In this document: positions 8,276-15,631 of the stretch, piece by piece | Position numbering within the stretch: the first letter of the stretch is position 1 | How the letters are laid out: the number at the start of each line of letters is the position of its first letter | Translations under genes and position numbers: made by a program | The notes under the pieces: generated by a model | Database searches by the model: none | What the model was told of the DNA's origin: nothing | The model's input: only the letters and a program-made list of their open reading frames with translations | Assembly: GCA_001824825.1 (NCBI GenBank) | Contig: MHTK01000008.1 | Coordinates: 1 to 35,492, forward strand | Source: Candidatus Vogelbacteria bacterium RIFOXYD1_FULL_46_19 | GTDB taxonomy: Bacteria > Patescibacteriota > Minisyncoccia > Phycocordibacterales > XYD1-FULL-46-19 | Direction: 5' to 3' | DNA: 35,492 nt

Positions 8276-8662
8276 TTATCGATTAAGACCTCTACCCATA
8301 CCCATATTCATACCCCCACCCTGCCTACCTGATCCATTTTTTAAACCTAAACCTAGTTCTTGACGAATTTTTTGAGCCTCCTCCAGTTTACCTTCTAAAG
8401 CCAGCTCATGAGCTTCCACCAATTTGGCAAAATTGGCTTCAGTGATAATTTGTGTTACCCGACCTTGATTTTGCTTTAAACTCTTCCAGGCTTGATAGTC
8501 TTTATTTTGGAAGATTGTCCGCATCTCTGCCTGACGGTCGGCCGAGCAGTTTGGCCCGGCTACCGAGGGGTCGCCCTGGTAAGCCAGAGCGGAACCGGCC
8601 GACAAAGCCGTTACTCCCAAAATCACCGCCAGTGACCCTAATCCTAATTTTGTCTTGTTCAT
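8276..8662 (-). CDS. Small secreted Spy/YckD-like helical protein, Met-rich tail
   Basis: 128 residues: signal peptide (1-27, ending GSALA), then a helical domain. The helical domain includes the segment AHELALEGKLEEAQKIRQEL, typical of Spy/CpxP- and DUF2680-like small envelope proteins. It ends in a Gly/Met-rich tail (GGGMNMGMGRGLNR) that could bind copper or other soft metals. The gene lies just upstream of the ECF sigma gene in the same direction, separated by a perfect hairpin. The arrangement suggests a stress sensor or target of the sigma factor; this is inference. No ribosome site is obvious. Confidence 0.65.
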   Translation of the reverse strand: MNKTKLGLGSLAVILGVTALSAGSALAYQGDPSVAGPNCSADRQAEMRTIFQNKDYQAWKSLKQNQGRVTQIITEANFAKLVEAHELALEGKLEEAQKIRQELGLGLKNGSGRQGGGMNMGMGRGLNR

Positions 8663-9064
8663 ATTTAGATTAATTATTTAATAAAAAGGTGATCGCGCGT
8701 CTCTTCAACCTTTATACCCCTAATACAAAGCCAACGAGGTTTTTCTTTCCTTCGGAGTTACAGCTTATTTCAACTAGAATAAGACAACGAAAAAACGCTA
8801 ACCAGGGACTGTGTTGTTTAAAAAATTACCACTACTGCAAAAAGTCAGTAAATTTTACTTCTGGCAAACCTCCCACTGTTTGCCCGCCTTTATATGTGGA
8901 CACTAAGCGCGGTAATCCATCATCACAATGCTAGCTGTAAGTTGATGGAAGTAAAAATTTTGATCGTCTCATTAAATTTTCCCACCACCACTCCCACCTT
9001 TCTAGCTCCCGACACACTTAATAAGCTGTGGCTATAAATGTCAAAAATAGTATTTGTATTAATT
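8663..9064. other. Intergenic stretch with no supported gene
   Basis: About 400 AT-rich bases between the start of the secreted-protein gene and the purH terminator. It must hold the promoter of the 8276-8662 gene at its left edge. Short open frames here lack ribosome sites and recognisable composition. I see no repeat or RNA structure. Confidence 0.5.
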
Positions 9065-9106
9065 TTATCAAAATAAAATACCCCGAGATGTCTGTCTCTC
9101 GAGGTA
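9065..9106 (-). terminator. Intrinsic terminator of purH
   Basis: 11-bp stem on the minus strand (9096-9106 with 9078-9088, one mismatch or wobble), 7-8 nt loop, then TTTATTTTGAT. Confidence 0.85.
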
Positions 9107-9132
9107 TAAGTCTGCTGTCATCCAACATTACT

Positions 9133-10704
9133 TCAGTGGCCGAAGAAACCTCGACCCACCTGATCGGGAATCATGTACAAGACGACGCCGTGCTTGGCAC
9201 ACACCTCAATCGTCGCCTGGTCCTTCACCGAACCACTTGAAGTGAAGATGGCGGTAACACCAGCTTCAATAAGCGTCTGCGGTCCGTCCGGAAACGGGAA
9301 GAAGGAATCGCTGTAAGCCACAGCGCCGGTCACATCGTGTCCGGAACGCCGCGCTCGAGTAACGGCCAAATTTGCCGCCCCGACCCGATCTTGCTGACCG
9401 ACACCATTGCCGATAAGCTGTCCATTTTTCACCAGCGTGATGGTGTTGCTGTTCGAGGTCGAGCCAATGGCCCAGGCGAGCACCATATCGCACTCTTGCA
9501 TCGGGGTCGCCTGTCCATACTTCACAATCACCCCCTGATTGAAGTCGGGAACAAAAGTGTAGTTTGGCTGTGCCAAAAATCCGCCACGAACAAAACGAAA
9601 GCGCGGTGTCTGATCCAGATGGCCAACCAGTTCGTTTAGTAGCGCCGGATTGACGACAAAGCGACACTTGTCGCCCTTGCGACGAAGCATCGCGATGGCG
9701 CCTTCCGTGAAAGCTGGGGCGATAATGCCGTCCAACATTTTGCCGGCCAGCAGTTCACCCAAACCCTCGTCCACTTTAAAGTTCACCAGGACCAGCCCGC
9801 CGAAAATTGCCAGCGGATCGCCCGCCATCATCTTCTTCACCAATTCGGCCCGAATAGGTCCCGCGGCTGCTTCACACGGATTGCCGTGCTTCACGCCGAC
9901 TGCCAGCGAAGTTTTAGCTGCATTGATCGCATAGCCTTCGGCGATGTGAGTCGCCGTCAGAATCAGTCGATCAATATCGCACCAGTTGTTGTAGCTCGGA
10001 GGCGTGCCTTCAATCACTCCAAACTTGTCGAGCGCGAGGGGATCGGGAGTGCCAGTCGAGTAGAGATGCGCCGGTGCCTGCCAGGCATTTTCGCCGTACT
10101 TGCAGGTAGCGACTCGTTCGCCGGAAAATCCGGTGTACTTGCCGTCACTCAAGTATGAAGCCGAAGCCAAGCAATATCTCGCGATTATAAACTCGCCCTT
10201 GGCCCCAAGTTCGTCCACGAAGCCGTTTGCCGGCTCGCCAGCCTTCAGCCAATCGATGACTTTTTGACGGTCCTTCGGATCGCAGATCACGATGCGCCCA
10301 CCTTTGACACCGGAGCGAATCATGGTGGGTCCGCCAATATCCGTCTGCTCAATCACCGACTCCCGAGTACTGCCTGGCCTGGCAATTTCTGCTTCGAGTG
10401 GGTACAGATCAACACCGACCAGATCAAGACGCGGAATGGCGAGACTCGCTAGTTCGGCGATGTCTGCCTCAGTATTCTGCGCCAACAGTCCGGCATGAAC
10501 CTCGCGCGACAGGGTAACTACTCGATGGCCAAGAATTGCTTCCCCGCCAACAAGGTCCGCCACTGGTAGGGCCGAGATGCCATTTGCAGTGAGATGTTTG
10601 AAGGTCCCACCCGAGGCATAGATCGTAAAGCCGAGCTCTACGAGAGCCTGGGCAAATTCGACAATGCCCTCCTTGTGATAGACGGACAACAGTGCATTCC
10701 TCAT
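9133..10704 (-). CDS. purH: Bifunctional AICAR transformylase / IMP cyclohydrolase
   Basis: 523 residues from the ATG at 10704 (GGAAGGGG upstream; a 22-codon in-frame extension is unlikely). It makes FAICAR from AICAR and 10-formyl-THF and closes it to IMP. The N-terminal MGS-like cyclohydrolase domain spans 1-135 (ALLSVYHKEGIVEFA; DLYPLE; DIGGPTMIRS). The transformylase domain follows, with KYGENAWQ (202-209), SYNNWCD (237-243), the catalytic Lys-His of KHGNPC (272-277), YSDSFFPFPD and SGSVKD. Oddity: the usual VKTLHP is VVTLSR (62-67), so the cyclohydrolase lysine equivalent to human Lys66 is Val63; Tyr101, Asp122 and Lys134 remain. It has its own promoter and terminator next to purB. Confidence 0.95.
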   Translation of the reverse strand: MRNALLSVYHKEGIVEFAQALVELGFTIYASGGTFKHLTANGISALPVADLVGGEAILGHRVVTLSREVHAGLLAQNTEADIAELASLAIPRLDLVGVDLYPLEAEIARPGSTRESVIEQTDIGGPTMIRSGVKGGRIVICDPKDRQKVIDWLKAGEPANGFVDELGAKGEFIIARYCLASASYLSDGKYTGFSGERVATCKYGENAWQAPAHLYSTGTPDPLALDKFGVIEGTPPSYNNWCDIDRLILTATHIAEGYAINAAKTSLAVGVKHGNPCEAAAGPIRAELVKKMMAGDPLAIFGGLVLVNFKVDEGLGELLAGKMLDGIIAPAFTEGAIAMLRRKGDKCRFVVNPALLNELVGHLDQTPRFRFVRGGFLAQPNYTFVPDFNQGVIVKYGQATPMQECDMVLAWAIGSTSNSNTITLVKNGQLIGNGVGQQDRVGAANLAVTRARRSGHDVTGAVAYSDSFFPFPDGPQTLIEAGVTAIFTSSGSVKDQATIEVCAKHGVVLYMIPDQVGRGFFGH

Positions 10705-10779
10705 AACTACCCCTTCCTTTAGTTTAATAGACAAAGACCCCTTAACATCGAGAACCTTTCCCGACCACACCTGGAACGT

Positions 10780-10807
10780 ATACTACTCAAAAATTATAAA
10801 AAGACAA
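10780..10807 (-). promoter_or_regulatory. purH promoter (shared pur type)
   Basis: Minus strand: TTGTCT (10802-10807), 16-bp spacer ending TTTGAG, TAGTAT (10780-10785). The same layout precedes purB and purCE. The -35 element touches the T-tract of the purB terminator. Confidence 0.65.
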
Positions 10808-10842
10808 GAAAAAAAGATCTGCCTGGTTTTCCAAACAGATCT
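10803..10842 (-). terminator. Intrinsic terminator of purB
   Basis: 12-bp stem AGATCTG-type (10837-10842 with 10815-10820, extended inward by six pairs including two wobbles), 4-nt loop, then seven T. Confidence 0.9.
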
Positions 10843-10870
10843 TCTGACTTTTTCAACTTCGTCATCGCCC

Positions 10871-12298
10871 CTAGCCTTTGAGGTAGGCTTCGGCAGCAGT
10901 GGCGATCTCGAGGGCTTTCATCTTGGCCGCGCCAGTATACAACTCCGGCTTTTCCAACATCTGGAGAGTTTCGGCCGGAATTGCCTCCCAGACCTGGCCC
11001 ATGAACGCGAGGCTGTGCTGGTATTCCAGTGCCCGCTTGGTGGCCTCAAGAAGCGAAACTCCGTTCTTCTTCGAGTACGGCATAGCTGTATGGTTGACCA
11101 GCTCGTGGGCGTCCCCCTCATAGCCCGCCATTTGCAGAGCGATATAGATCGGCTCGGCGAGAATGGCGTCACCTTGGGCTTTAAAGTTTCGCCCCAGCGA
11201 GACTTCGTCGATTGAAAGGCGGGAGATAAATGGTTTACCGCCTACCTCTCGCAACAAAGTGTTGAGCTGATTGACGAGATTGACCACGATGGTCGGAAAA
11301 TCCCGAGCCACCGAACTGCCGACCAAGTCACGCTGATGTTCACTCACCATTGTCGCGAGGACCTTGCCGAATTCAGCTTGATTCTTGAGCCAAGTCCCCT
11401 CGAGGTTCTCGCAATTAATCGGGTTCCTCTTGTGAGCCATGGTCGACGAGCCGACTTGTCCCTGCTCGAAGGGTTCGCCCAGTTCCCCGATCTCCGTCCG
11501 CATCAGATGACGTCCGTCACGTCCGAACTGGCCGAAAGTAGCCGAGAGCTTCACGCAGGCAAACAAGTAATCCGCCAGTGGCTCCGGTGGGAGAATTTGC
11601 GTACTAATGGGCGCGGGTTCCAGACCGAGCTTGGCGAGCACCCGCTCCTCGAAAGTTTTCCCACCGCAGCGTGCCGCGATGCCGAGGCCGACTTGGGCGT
11701 TGTAGACGCCAACCGCACCGGAAATTTTTCCCACCAACTTGGCCGCTGCCCCATTGGCACTTTGAATGTTGGCGAGAATCCGACTGAGAATGGTTGCGAA
11801 CCAAAAACCAACCGTGATCGGCAACGCGTGCTGTCCGTGGGTCCGGCCAATCTGAAGATGGGCCGCCAACAAATGAACCTGTTCGACGAAGTGGCCAATC
11901 ACCTTGTCGGTGAGCCGCCTCACCACCTCATGTCCGCGCACAAACTGCAGCGCACGAGCGGTGTCGAGGGCGTCGTAGCTCGTGAGCGGAACATGGATCC
12001 AGCGCCGAAGCTTCGGGTCCACTTTACTCTGAGCGATCCGCACCCAAGCGCGAATGTCATGCTTGGTCACCCGGCGCTCCATCTCGTCAACGTCGGTCGT
12101 CGGAATATAGAGAAGCTCCTGTGCTACATCCTGCGTAAGCAGGGCTATGTCCGAGGCGGGAATAACTCCGATTTCCGCCAACGTCTTCATAGTGGCAATT
12201 TCCACTTCGGCGACAGCTCCAAACAAGTGGTCGTAGCCGAAACAGTCTTGCAAATCCTTCGGCTGATACCGAGGATTACCGGGCAGAGAAAGATTCAT
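10871..12298 (-). CDS. purB: Adenylosuccinate lyase
   Basis: 475 residues from the ATG at 12298; the frame extends 11 codons upstream, but the GAAGGG site fits this ATG better. It cleaves SAICAR to AICAR in IMP synthesis and adenylosuccinate to AMP. Fumarase/aspartase-superfamily hallmarks are present: TSYDALDTARALQ (early substrate loop), RTHGQHALP (catalytic-His region), and the signature GSSTMAHKRNPINCE with the flexible-loop catalytic Ser. The length is normal for the family. It is divergent from purCE with back-to-back promoters, and is followed by its own terminator and then purH. Codon use is GC-rich compared with core genes. Confidence 0.96.
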   Translation of the reverse strand: MNLSLPGNPRYQPKDLQDCFGYDHLFGAVAEVEIATMKTLAEIGVIPASDIALLTQDVAQELLYIPTTDVDEMERRVTKHDIRAWVRIAQSKVDPKLRRWIHVPLTSYDALDTARALQFVRGHEVVRRLTDKVIGHFVEQVHLLAAHLQIGRTHGQHALPITVGFWFATILSRILANIQSANGAAAKLVGKISGAVGVYNAQVGLGIAARCGGKTFEERVLAKLGLEPAPISTQILPPEPLADYLFACVKLSATFGQFGRDGRHLMRTEIGELGEPFEQGQVGSSTMAHKRNPINCENLEGTWLKNQAEFGKVLATMVSEHQRDLVGSSVARDFPTIVVNLVNQLNTLLREVGGKPFISRLSIDEVSLGRNFKAQGDAILAEPIYIALQMAGYEGDAHELVNHTAMPYSKKNGVSLLEATKRALEYQHSLAFMGQVWEAIPAETLQMLEKPELYTGAAKMKALEIATAAEAYLKG

Positions 12299-12361
12299 AT
12301 CAAGGTTCCCTTCTTTAGTTGAAACTCCCATTCACCAAAACTACCAGACCATCCGCTCCTT

Positions 12362-12389
12362 ATACTATTCAAATATGAAGAAAAAGCAA
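12362..12389 (-). promoter_or_regulatory. purB promoter (shared pur type)
   Basis: Minus strand: TTGCTT (12384-12389), 16-bp spacer ending TTTGAA, TAGTAT (12362-12367). Its -35 element forms one arm of a 9-bp inverted repeat (AAAAAGCAA 12381-12389 / TTGCTTTTT 12406-12414) with the -35 of purCE. Confidence 0.65.
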
Positions 12390-12405
12390 ATCTATATAAT
12401 ACTTC

Positions 12406-12433
12406 TTGCTTTTTGTCACTTTTTGAGTAATAT
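12406..12433 (+). promoter_or_regulatory. purCE promoter (shared pur type)
   Basis: TTGCTT (12406-12411), 16-bp spacer ending TTTGAG, TAATAT (12428-12433). Predicted transcription start is near 12440, giving a leader of about 70 nt. Confidence 0.65.
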
Positions 12434-12466
12434 GGGCCCCAGACCAGTGGGAATTATCCCCAAAGC

Positions 12467-12486
12467 TGATACGGCTGTCCGTATCA
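12467..12486 (+). promoter_or_regulatory. Hairpin in the purCE leader
   Basis: Perfect 8-bp stem TGATACGG/CCGTATCA with a CTGT loop, ending about 10 nt before the AAGAAAGGA ribosome site. No T-run follows, so it is not a terminator. It could be a protein site or modulate translation. Confidence 0.45.
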
Positions 12487-12511
12487 AGAACCTTAAGAAA
12501 GGACTTAAATT

Positions 12512-13846
12512 ATGAACGTCCTAGATGAATCCTTGTCTCTTCCGCCTATCGCGGAGGGCAAAACCAAGCGGATCTTTAGGTCGACCGCCGACGCGAGAAA
12601 GATCTTCGTGATCTCCAAAGACGACATCACCGCTGGCGACGGCGCCAAACACGACGTCATTAGCGGTAAGGCGCGGCTCGCTACCCAGACCACCTGCAAT
12701 GTCTTTCATCTGTTAAAAACCTGTGGCCTGCCGGTCGCCTTCGATCAGGCAATCCAGCTAATCGGACCCGATGACTCCTTGTGTTACGGCTTTGAAGCGC
12801 CAGCTTGCCAGATGTTACCGTACGAGGTTGTCATCCGGCGTGAAGCGCACGGTTCGTATCTCAAGCGCGCTCCCCATCTTCCGAAAGGCCACTTGTTTCC
12901 TCGTCTGGTGTTGGAGTTCTACCTGAAGACGAGCGGCCGGAGGTGGAAAGAGCACGTACTCGTCTGCGACGATCCATACATGATCCACGATGCGGACGCC
13001 CACGCGATCCGCCTCTACAACCCCAAGGAGCCCAATCTGGCCCAAAGTCCGGCGACGTCTTTCTTGAAACTTGCCGAGGCCGAAGTTTTCACCCAAGACA
13101 ATGAGGCCCTGATTATCGAGCAGATGGGGATCATCGCCCGCCAAACCTTCCTCATCCTCGAGAAAGCTTGGCAACTTCAAGGGGGAAGGTTGGTCGACTT
13201 CAAAGTCGAGTTTGGCCTAAACTCCAGCGGAAACCTGCTACTGGCCGACGTGATCGACAACGACTCGTGGCGAGTGGTGGATAGCGCCGGCGGCTACATT
13301 GACAAACAGGTCTACCGCGATGGTGGCGACCTCAACACGGTGACGGCGAAGTACCAGCAAGTGGCCGAACTCACCAGTCAATTCAACATCCCGTTCCAGC
13401 GCCTGACCTTCTGGCGCGGCTCCGAGAAAGACGACCTCCAGCCTTTCTATGAACCACTGGGCAAGCTGCCTTTGATGCCGGTGGTTACAACGAGCAGGTT
13501 CACTTGTTCGATACACAAGCAGCCGGGCGTCGCCTACAGACAGCTTCAACAGCACCTCCAAGAAGTGCCCGACACGGTCATTGTTGCCTACGTTGGCCGC
13601 TCCAACGGCGCCGGTCCCACTCTATCGGCCAACGCCACCATTCCGGTGATCACCGTCCCGGCCGGCTACCAGGACTTCCCCGACGATATTTGGTCCTCGC
13701 TTCGAGCGCCGTCAAATGTCCCAGTGATGACCGTCCTCGACCCGGCCAATGCCACCCTGGCCGCGCTGCAGATTCTCGCCATGCGTAACCCCTCGATCTA
13801 TGCCGCCTTGCGGTACGAACAGGAAACACGCCTGAGCGACATCTAA
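12512..13846 (+). CDS. purCE: Fused SAICAR synthetase - class II AIR carboxylase (PAICS-like)
   Basis: 444 residues. Residues about 12-275 are SAICAR synthetase: EGKTKRIF (15-22, ATP loop), ITAGDGAKHD (39-48), RREAHGSYLKR (109-119), and ADVIDNDSWR (245-254) with the catalytic/Mg Asp. Residues about 297-430 are AIR carboxylase: a degenerate GSxxD (303-307), CSIHK (332-336, usual SAHK), GRSNGAGP (362-369) and DIWSSLRAPS (392-401). The last two match the animal (class II) type, which uses CO2 directly and needs no PurK. The order matches vertebrate PAICS. It performs AIR to CAIR to SAICAR. The start has AAGAAAGGA upstream, and a strong terminator follows. Confidence 0.93.
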   Translation: MNVLDESLSLPPIAEGKTKRIFRSTADARKIFVISKDDITAGDGAKHDVISGKARLATQTTCNVFHLLKTCGLPVAFDQAIQLIGPDDSLCYGFEAPACQMLPYEVVIRREAHGSYLKRAPHLPKGHLFPRLVLEFYLKTSGRRWKEHVLVCDDPYMIHDADAHAIRLYNPKEPNLAQSPATSFLKLAEAEVFTQDNEALIIEQMGIIARQTFLILEKAWQLQGGRLVDFKVEFGLNSSGNLLLADVIDNDSWRVVDSAGGYIDKQVYRDGGDLNTVTAKYQQVAELTSQFNIPFQRLTFWRGSEKDDLQPFYEPLGKLPLMPVVTTSRFTCSIHKQPGVAYRQLQQHLQEVPDTVIVAYVGRSNGAGPTLSANATIPVITVPAGYQDFPDDIWSSLRAPSNVPVMTVLDPANATLAALQILAMRNPSIYAALRYEQETRLSDI

Positions 13847-13866
13847 GGCCGTCGGCCCTCTTACCT

Positions 13867-13908
13867 ACAGCTCCACTAGGACTATCGTCCAACCGGAGCT
13901 GTTTTTTT
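13867..13908 (+). terminator. Intrinsic terminator of purCE
   Basis: ACAGCTCC (13867-13874) pairs with GGAGCTGT (13895-13902), followed by a run of T. Confidence 0.85.
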
Positions 13909-13979
13909 GTATTATTAATAAGAATCAAGGCAAACACCGCTAGCGATTATTTCCCCAACACACAGCCACCTCTTACTAT

Positions 13980-14573
13980 TTAACTGAGTAGCCCCAGCGC
14001 CGTCTCCCAAGCCAGGTCGGCCGACTCAAACACCGGATAGCCATACTTTTCGGCTTCAGCTTGGTACCGTGGTCGCTCCACCTCAAAAAAAGTTTTCGCC
14101 TCGAGCCGGATTAATTCCGGCGTCTCACCCCAGCGAGGGTCCGCCAAGTTTCGCTCTAATGTTTCCTCCAAGAATTTACCAATTAGTACCACCCCGGGAA
14201 AAGGCAAGTCCTTTTTAGCTAGATGAGGTAGCAAATTCACACACTCAAAAATAACCGGCCGCTCTTCCAACTCATATTTTTTAATCTCAGCCACCAAAGC
14301 TGGCCACAAGGCTTCCGATTGAGCCACCAAATTTTGCCACTGCTCCTCCGGTGGCACTTGCGTTAAATATTCTTCTTCATTTTTATCCAAATAAAAGTTA
14401 ACCCACTTACGATAGCGCGCGTCTCCGGCTAGTTCCTCCCTGGTGTCGTCTAAAGACACTGCTAAACCTCCGCTTGCCGCCGCCAGCTTCCGCGCCAAGT
14501 ACGATTTTCCACTAGTTGGGATACCCGAAATAAACAGTCTTTTCCCTTGGTGTTTGTCCTCAATCATACTCAA
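13980..14573 (-). CDS. P-loop nucleotide-binding protein, kinase-like
   Basis: About 197 residues. Walker A is GIPTSGKS (17-24), with a following helix YLARKLA and an Asp pair SLDDTRE, as in adenylate-kinase/zeta-toxin-like small-molecule kinases. The middle region has Trp/Glu-rich helices, then a VIFECVNLL strand and a VVLIGKFLEETLERN lid-like segment. The substrate cannot be told. The start is ambiguous: TTG at 14573 has the better-spaced GAAGGGA site, while the ATG at 14567 lies 6 bases inside. It begins only 3 bases after the stop of the 41-residue ORF, whose end carries that ribosome site, so the two are probably co-transcribed. Confidence 0.8.
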   Translation of the reverse strand: MSMIEDKHQGKRLFISGIPTSGKSYLARKLAAASGGLAVSLDDTREELAGDARYRKWVNFYLDKNEEEYLTQVPPEEQWQNLVAQSEALWPALVAEIKKYELEERPVIFECVNLLPHLAKKDLPFPGVVLIGKFLEETLERNLADPRWGETPELIRLEAKTFFEVERPRYQAEAEKYGYPVFESADLAWETALGLLS

Positions 14574-14576
14574 ATA

Positions 14577-14702
14577 TTACATCCCTTCCGCTATCTCAAC
14601 CGCATCATCTTCATCGATTCCCATATCAATCAACTCCTCCGCTTGTTCCGCTATATACTCGTCTACTTCATGTTCTTCCATCAATCTTTTGATTTCGTCC
14701 AT
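14577..14702 (-). CDS. Small acidic ORF (41 residues) upstream of the P-loop gene
   Basis: The reading runs ATG (14700-14702) to TAA (14577-14579). The product starts MDEIKRLMEEHEVDEY and ends DEDDAVEIAEGM. It is strongly acidic and predicted to form three short helices, loosely like a UBA-type bundle. There is no clear ribosome site in front. Its stop is 3 bases before the TTG start of the kinase-like gene, a spacing typical of coupled genes. It could also be a leader peptide. Family unknown. Confidence 0.5.
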   Translation of the reverse strand: MDEIKRLMEEHEVDEYIAEQAEELIDMGIDEDDAVEIAEGM

Positions 14703-14756
14703 ATTAGTCACTGTTTACAGTTTATAACAAGTCATCATTTTCTCATCACGTTCCCC

Positions 14757-14880
14757 TATTCTCTAATTCCGGCCCGCCTTTTTTTACCACCCACCTCACC
14801 CCCCTCCCCACCCGTCCCCTTATCCCCCAGCCTATTTCTTATTCCCCACTATTCTCTAATTCGCGCGAATAAGCAAATAT
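14757..14880. repeat. Palindromic repeat copy with C-rich flank (plus half copy)
   Basis: A half copy TATTCTCTAATTC (14757-14769) is followed by a C-rich block (14791-14819). Next comes an imperfect full palindrome at 14850-14880 with core TTCGCGCGAA. Its left arm is of the TCTAATTC type and its right arm is GAATAAG-type, a mosaic. The C-rich block recurs at 16222-16250 with one difference in 29 bases. Confidence 0.8.
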
Positions 14881-14954
14881 TAAAACAATAAAACCGCCAA
14901 ACACCTGATTATAGAAAATAAAATATTATAATTCTTAACTTACCCGCATGTTTC

Positions 14955-15548
14955 CTAATACTTTTTTCGATATACAACCTCTCGAATTTCATTTTTTGCT
15001 GAAGAAGTAGAAGCTTGGGCTAGAATCAATTTGTCTTCAATAACCTGCCAATCTTTGTAAAGTAAGTCGAGGGAATCGCCATCATCATAAAAAAAAGTTT
15101 TATCTGATTGTCTGTAAAAATCACTGTCACTAGTAAAAATTCTAAAACAATTTAAACCTGACGTTTTGGTATTCTTCTGCAAAACAGCTATAACCTTATG
15201 GAAGTCATTATATGTCAAATGATGGGCAGTGAGAGCAAACAAAATTAAGTCGTACTTAAATTTTACTTTAAAGTCCTCAATAGGAATGATATGGGTCTTT
15301 ATGTGATCAAAATCAGTAACAGCAGTAAATGCATTACTAGAAAAATCAACAGCATCCACAATAAATCCCACATCCGCTAAATATTGCGAAGTTAGACCAT
15401 TACCAGGACCAATATCAAGTGCTCTCCCGTCATTAAAAGTGCAAGAATGTAAAATTTTTTTTAAAAAAATTAAACTAGAATTACCAAAAATGTTGGGGTT
15501 GTCTTGGTAGAGGTTATCATAATAATCTTTTAACCCTATTTTAGACAT
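14955..15548 (-). CDS. Class I SAM-dependent methyltransferase
   Basis: 197 residues from the ATG at 15548. Motif I ALDIGPGNGLTSQYL (about residues 43-57) binds SAM. VDAVDFSSNA is the acidic motif after strand 2, and DLILFALTAHHL is motif post-II/IV, resembling TehB/UbiE-like small-molecule methyltransferases. The substrate is unknown. The gene is distinctly AT-rich, with AAA/AAT/TTA codons, unlike the GC-rich neighbours, which suggests separate acquisition. It has no Shine-Dalgarno site; a well-formed promoter puts the transcription start at the ATG. It is divergent from the GRDP-like gene. Confidence 0.85.
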   Translation of the reverse strand: MSKIGLKDYYDNLYQDNPNIFGNSSLIFLKKILHSCTFNDGRALDIGPGNGLTSQYLADVGFIVDAVDFSSNAFTAVTDFDHIKTHIIPIEDFKVKFKYDLILFALTAHHLTYNDFHKVIAVLQKNTKTSGLNCFRIFTSDSDFYRQSDKTFFYDDGDSLDLLYKDWQVIEDKLILAQASTSSAKNEIREVVYRKKY

Positions 15549-15555
15549 GTTGACC

Positions 15556-15584
15556 ACTATAGACTATTTTGATAATGTTTACAA
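15556..15584 (-). promoter_or_regulatory. Promoter of the methyltransferase gene, leaderless
   Basis: Minus strand: TTGTAA (15579-15584), 17-bp spacer, TATAGT (15556-15561), then 7 nt to the ATG at 15548. Confidence 0.65.
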
Positions 15585-15631
15585 ATGTCCAATATGGTGT
15601 TGGATATGGTTCATAAATAAGGAGGACCAGA

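Noticed and set aside
11336-12322. 328-codon plus-strand open frame opposite purB
   Set aside because: It is the antisense shadow of a clearly recognised adenylosuccinate lyase, with no ribosome site and no family resemblance.
12391-12400. TATAAT at 12395-12400 as the purCE or purB -10
   Set aside because: No -35 at a usable distance; it lies between the two -35 elements that fit all three pur genes.
14547-14891. Plus-strand Ser/Ile-rich frames over 14443-14891
   Set aside because: They are antisense to the kinase-like gene and the 41-residue ORF, and low in complexity.
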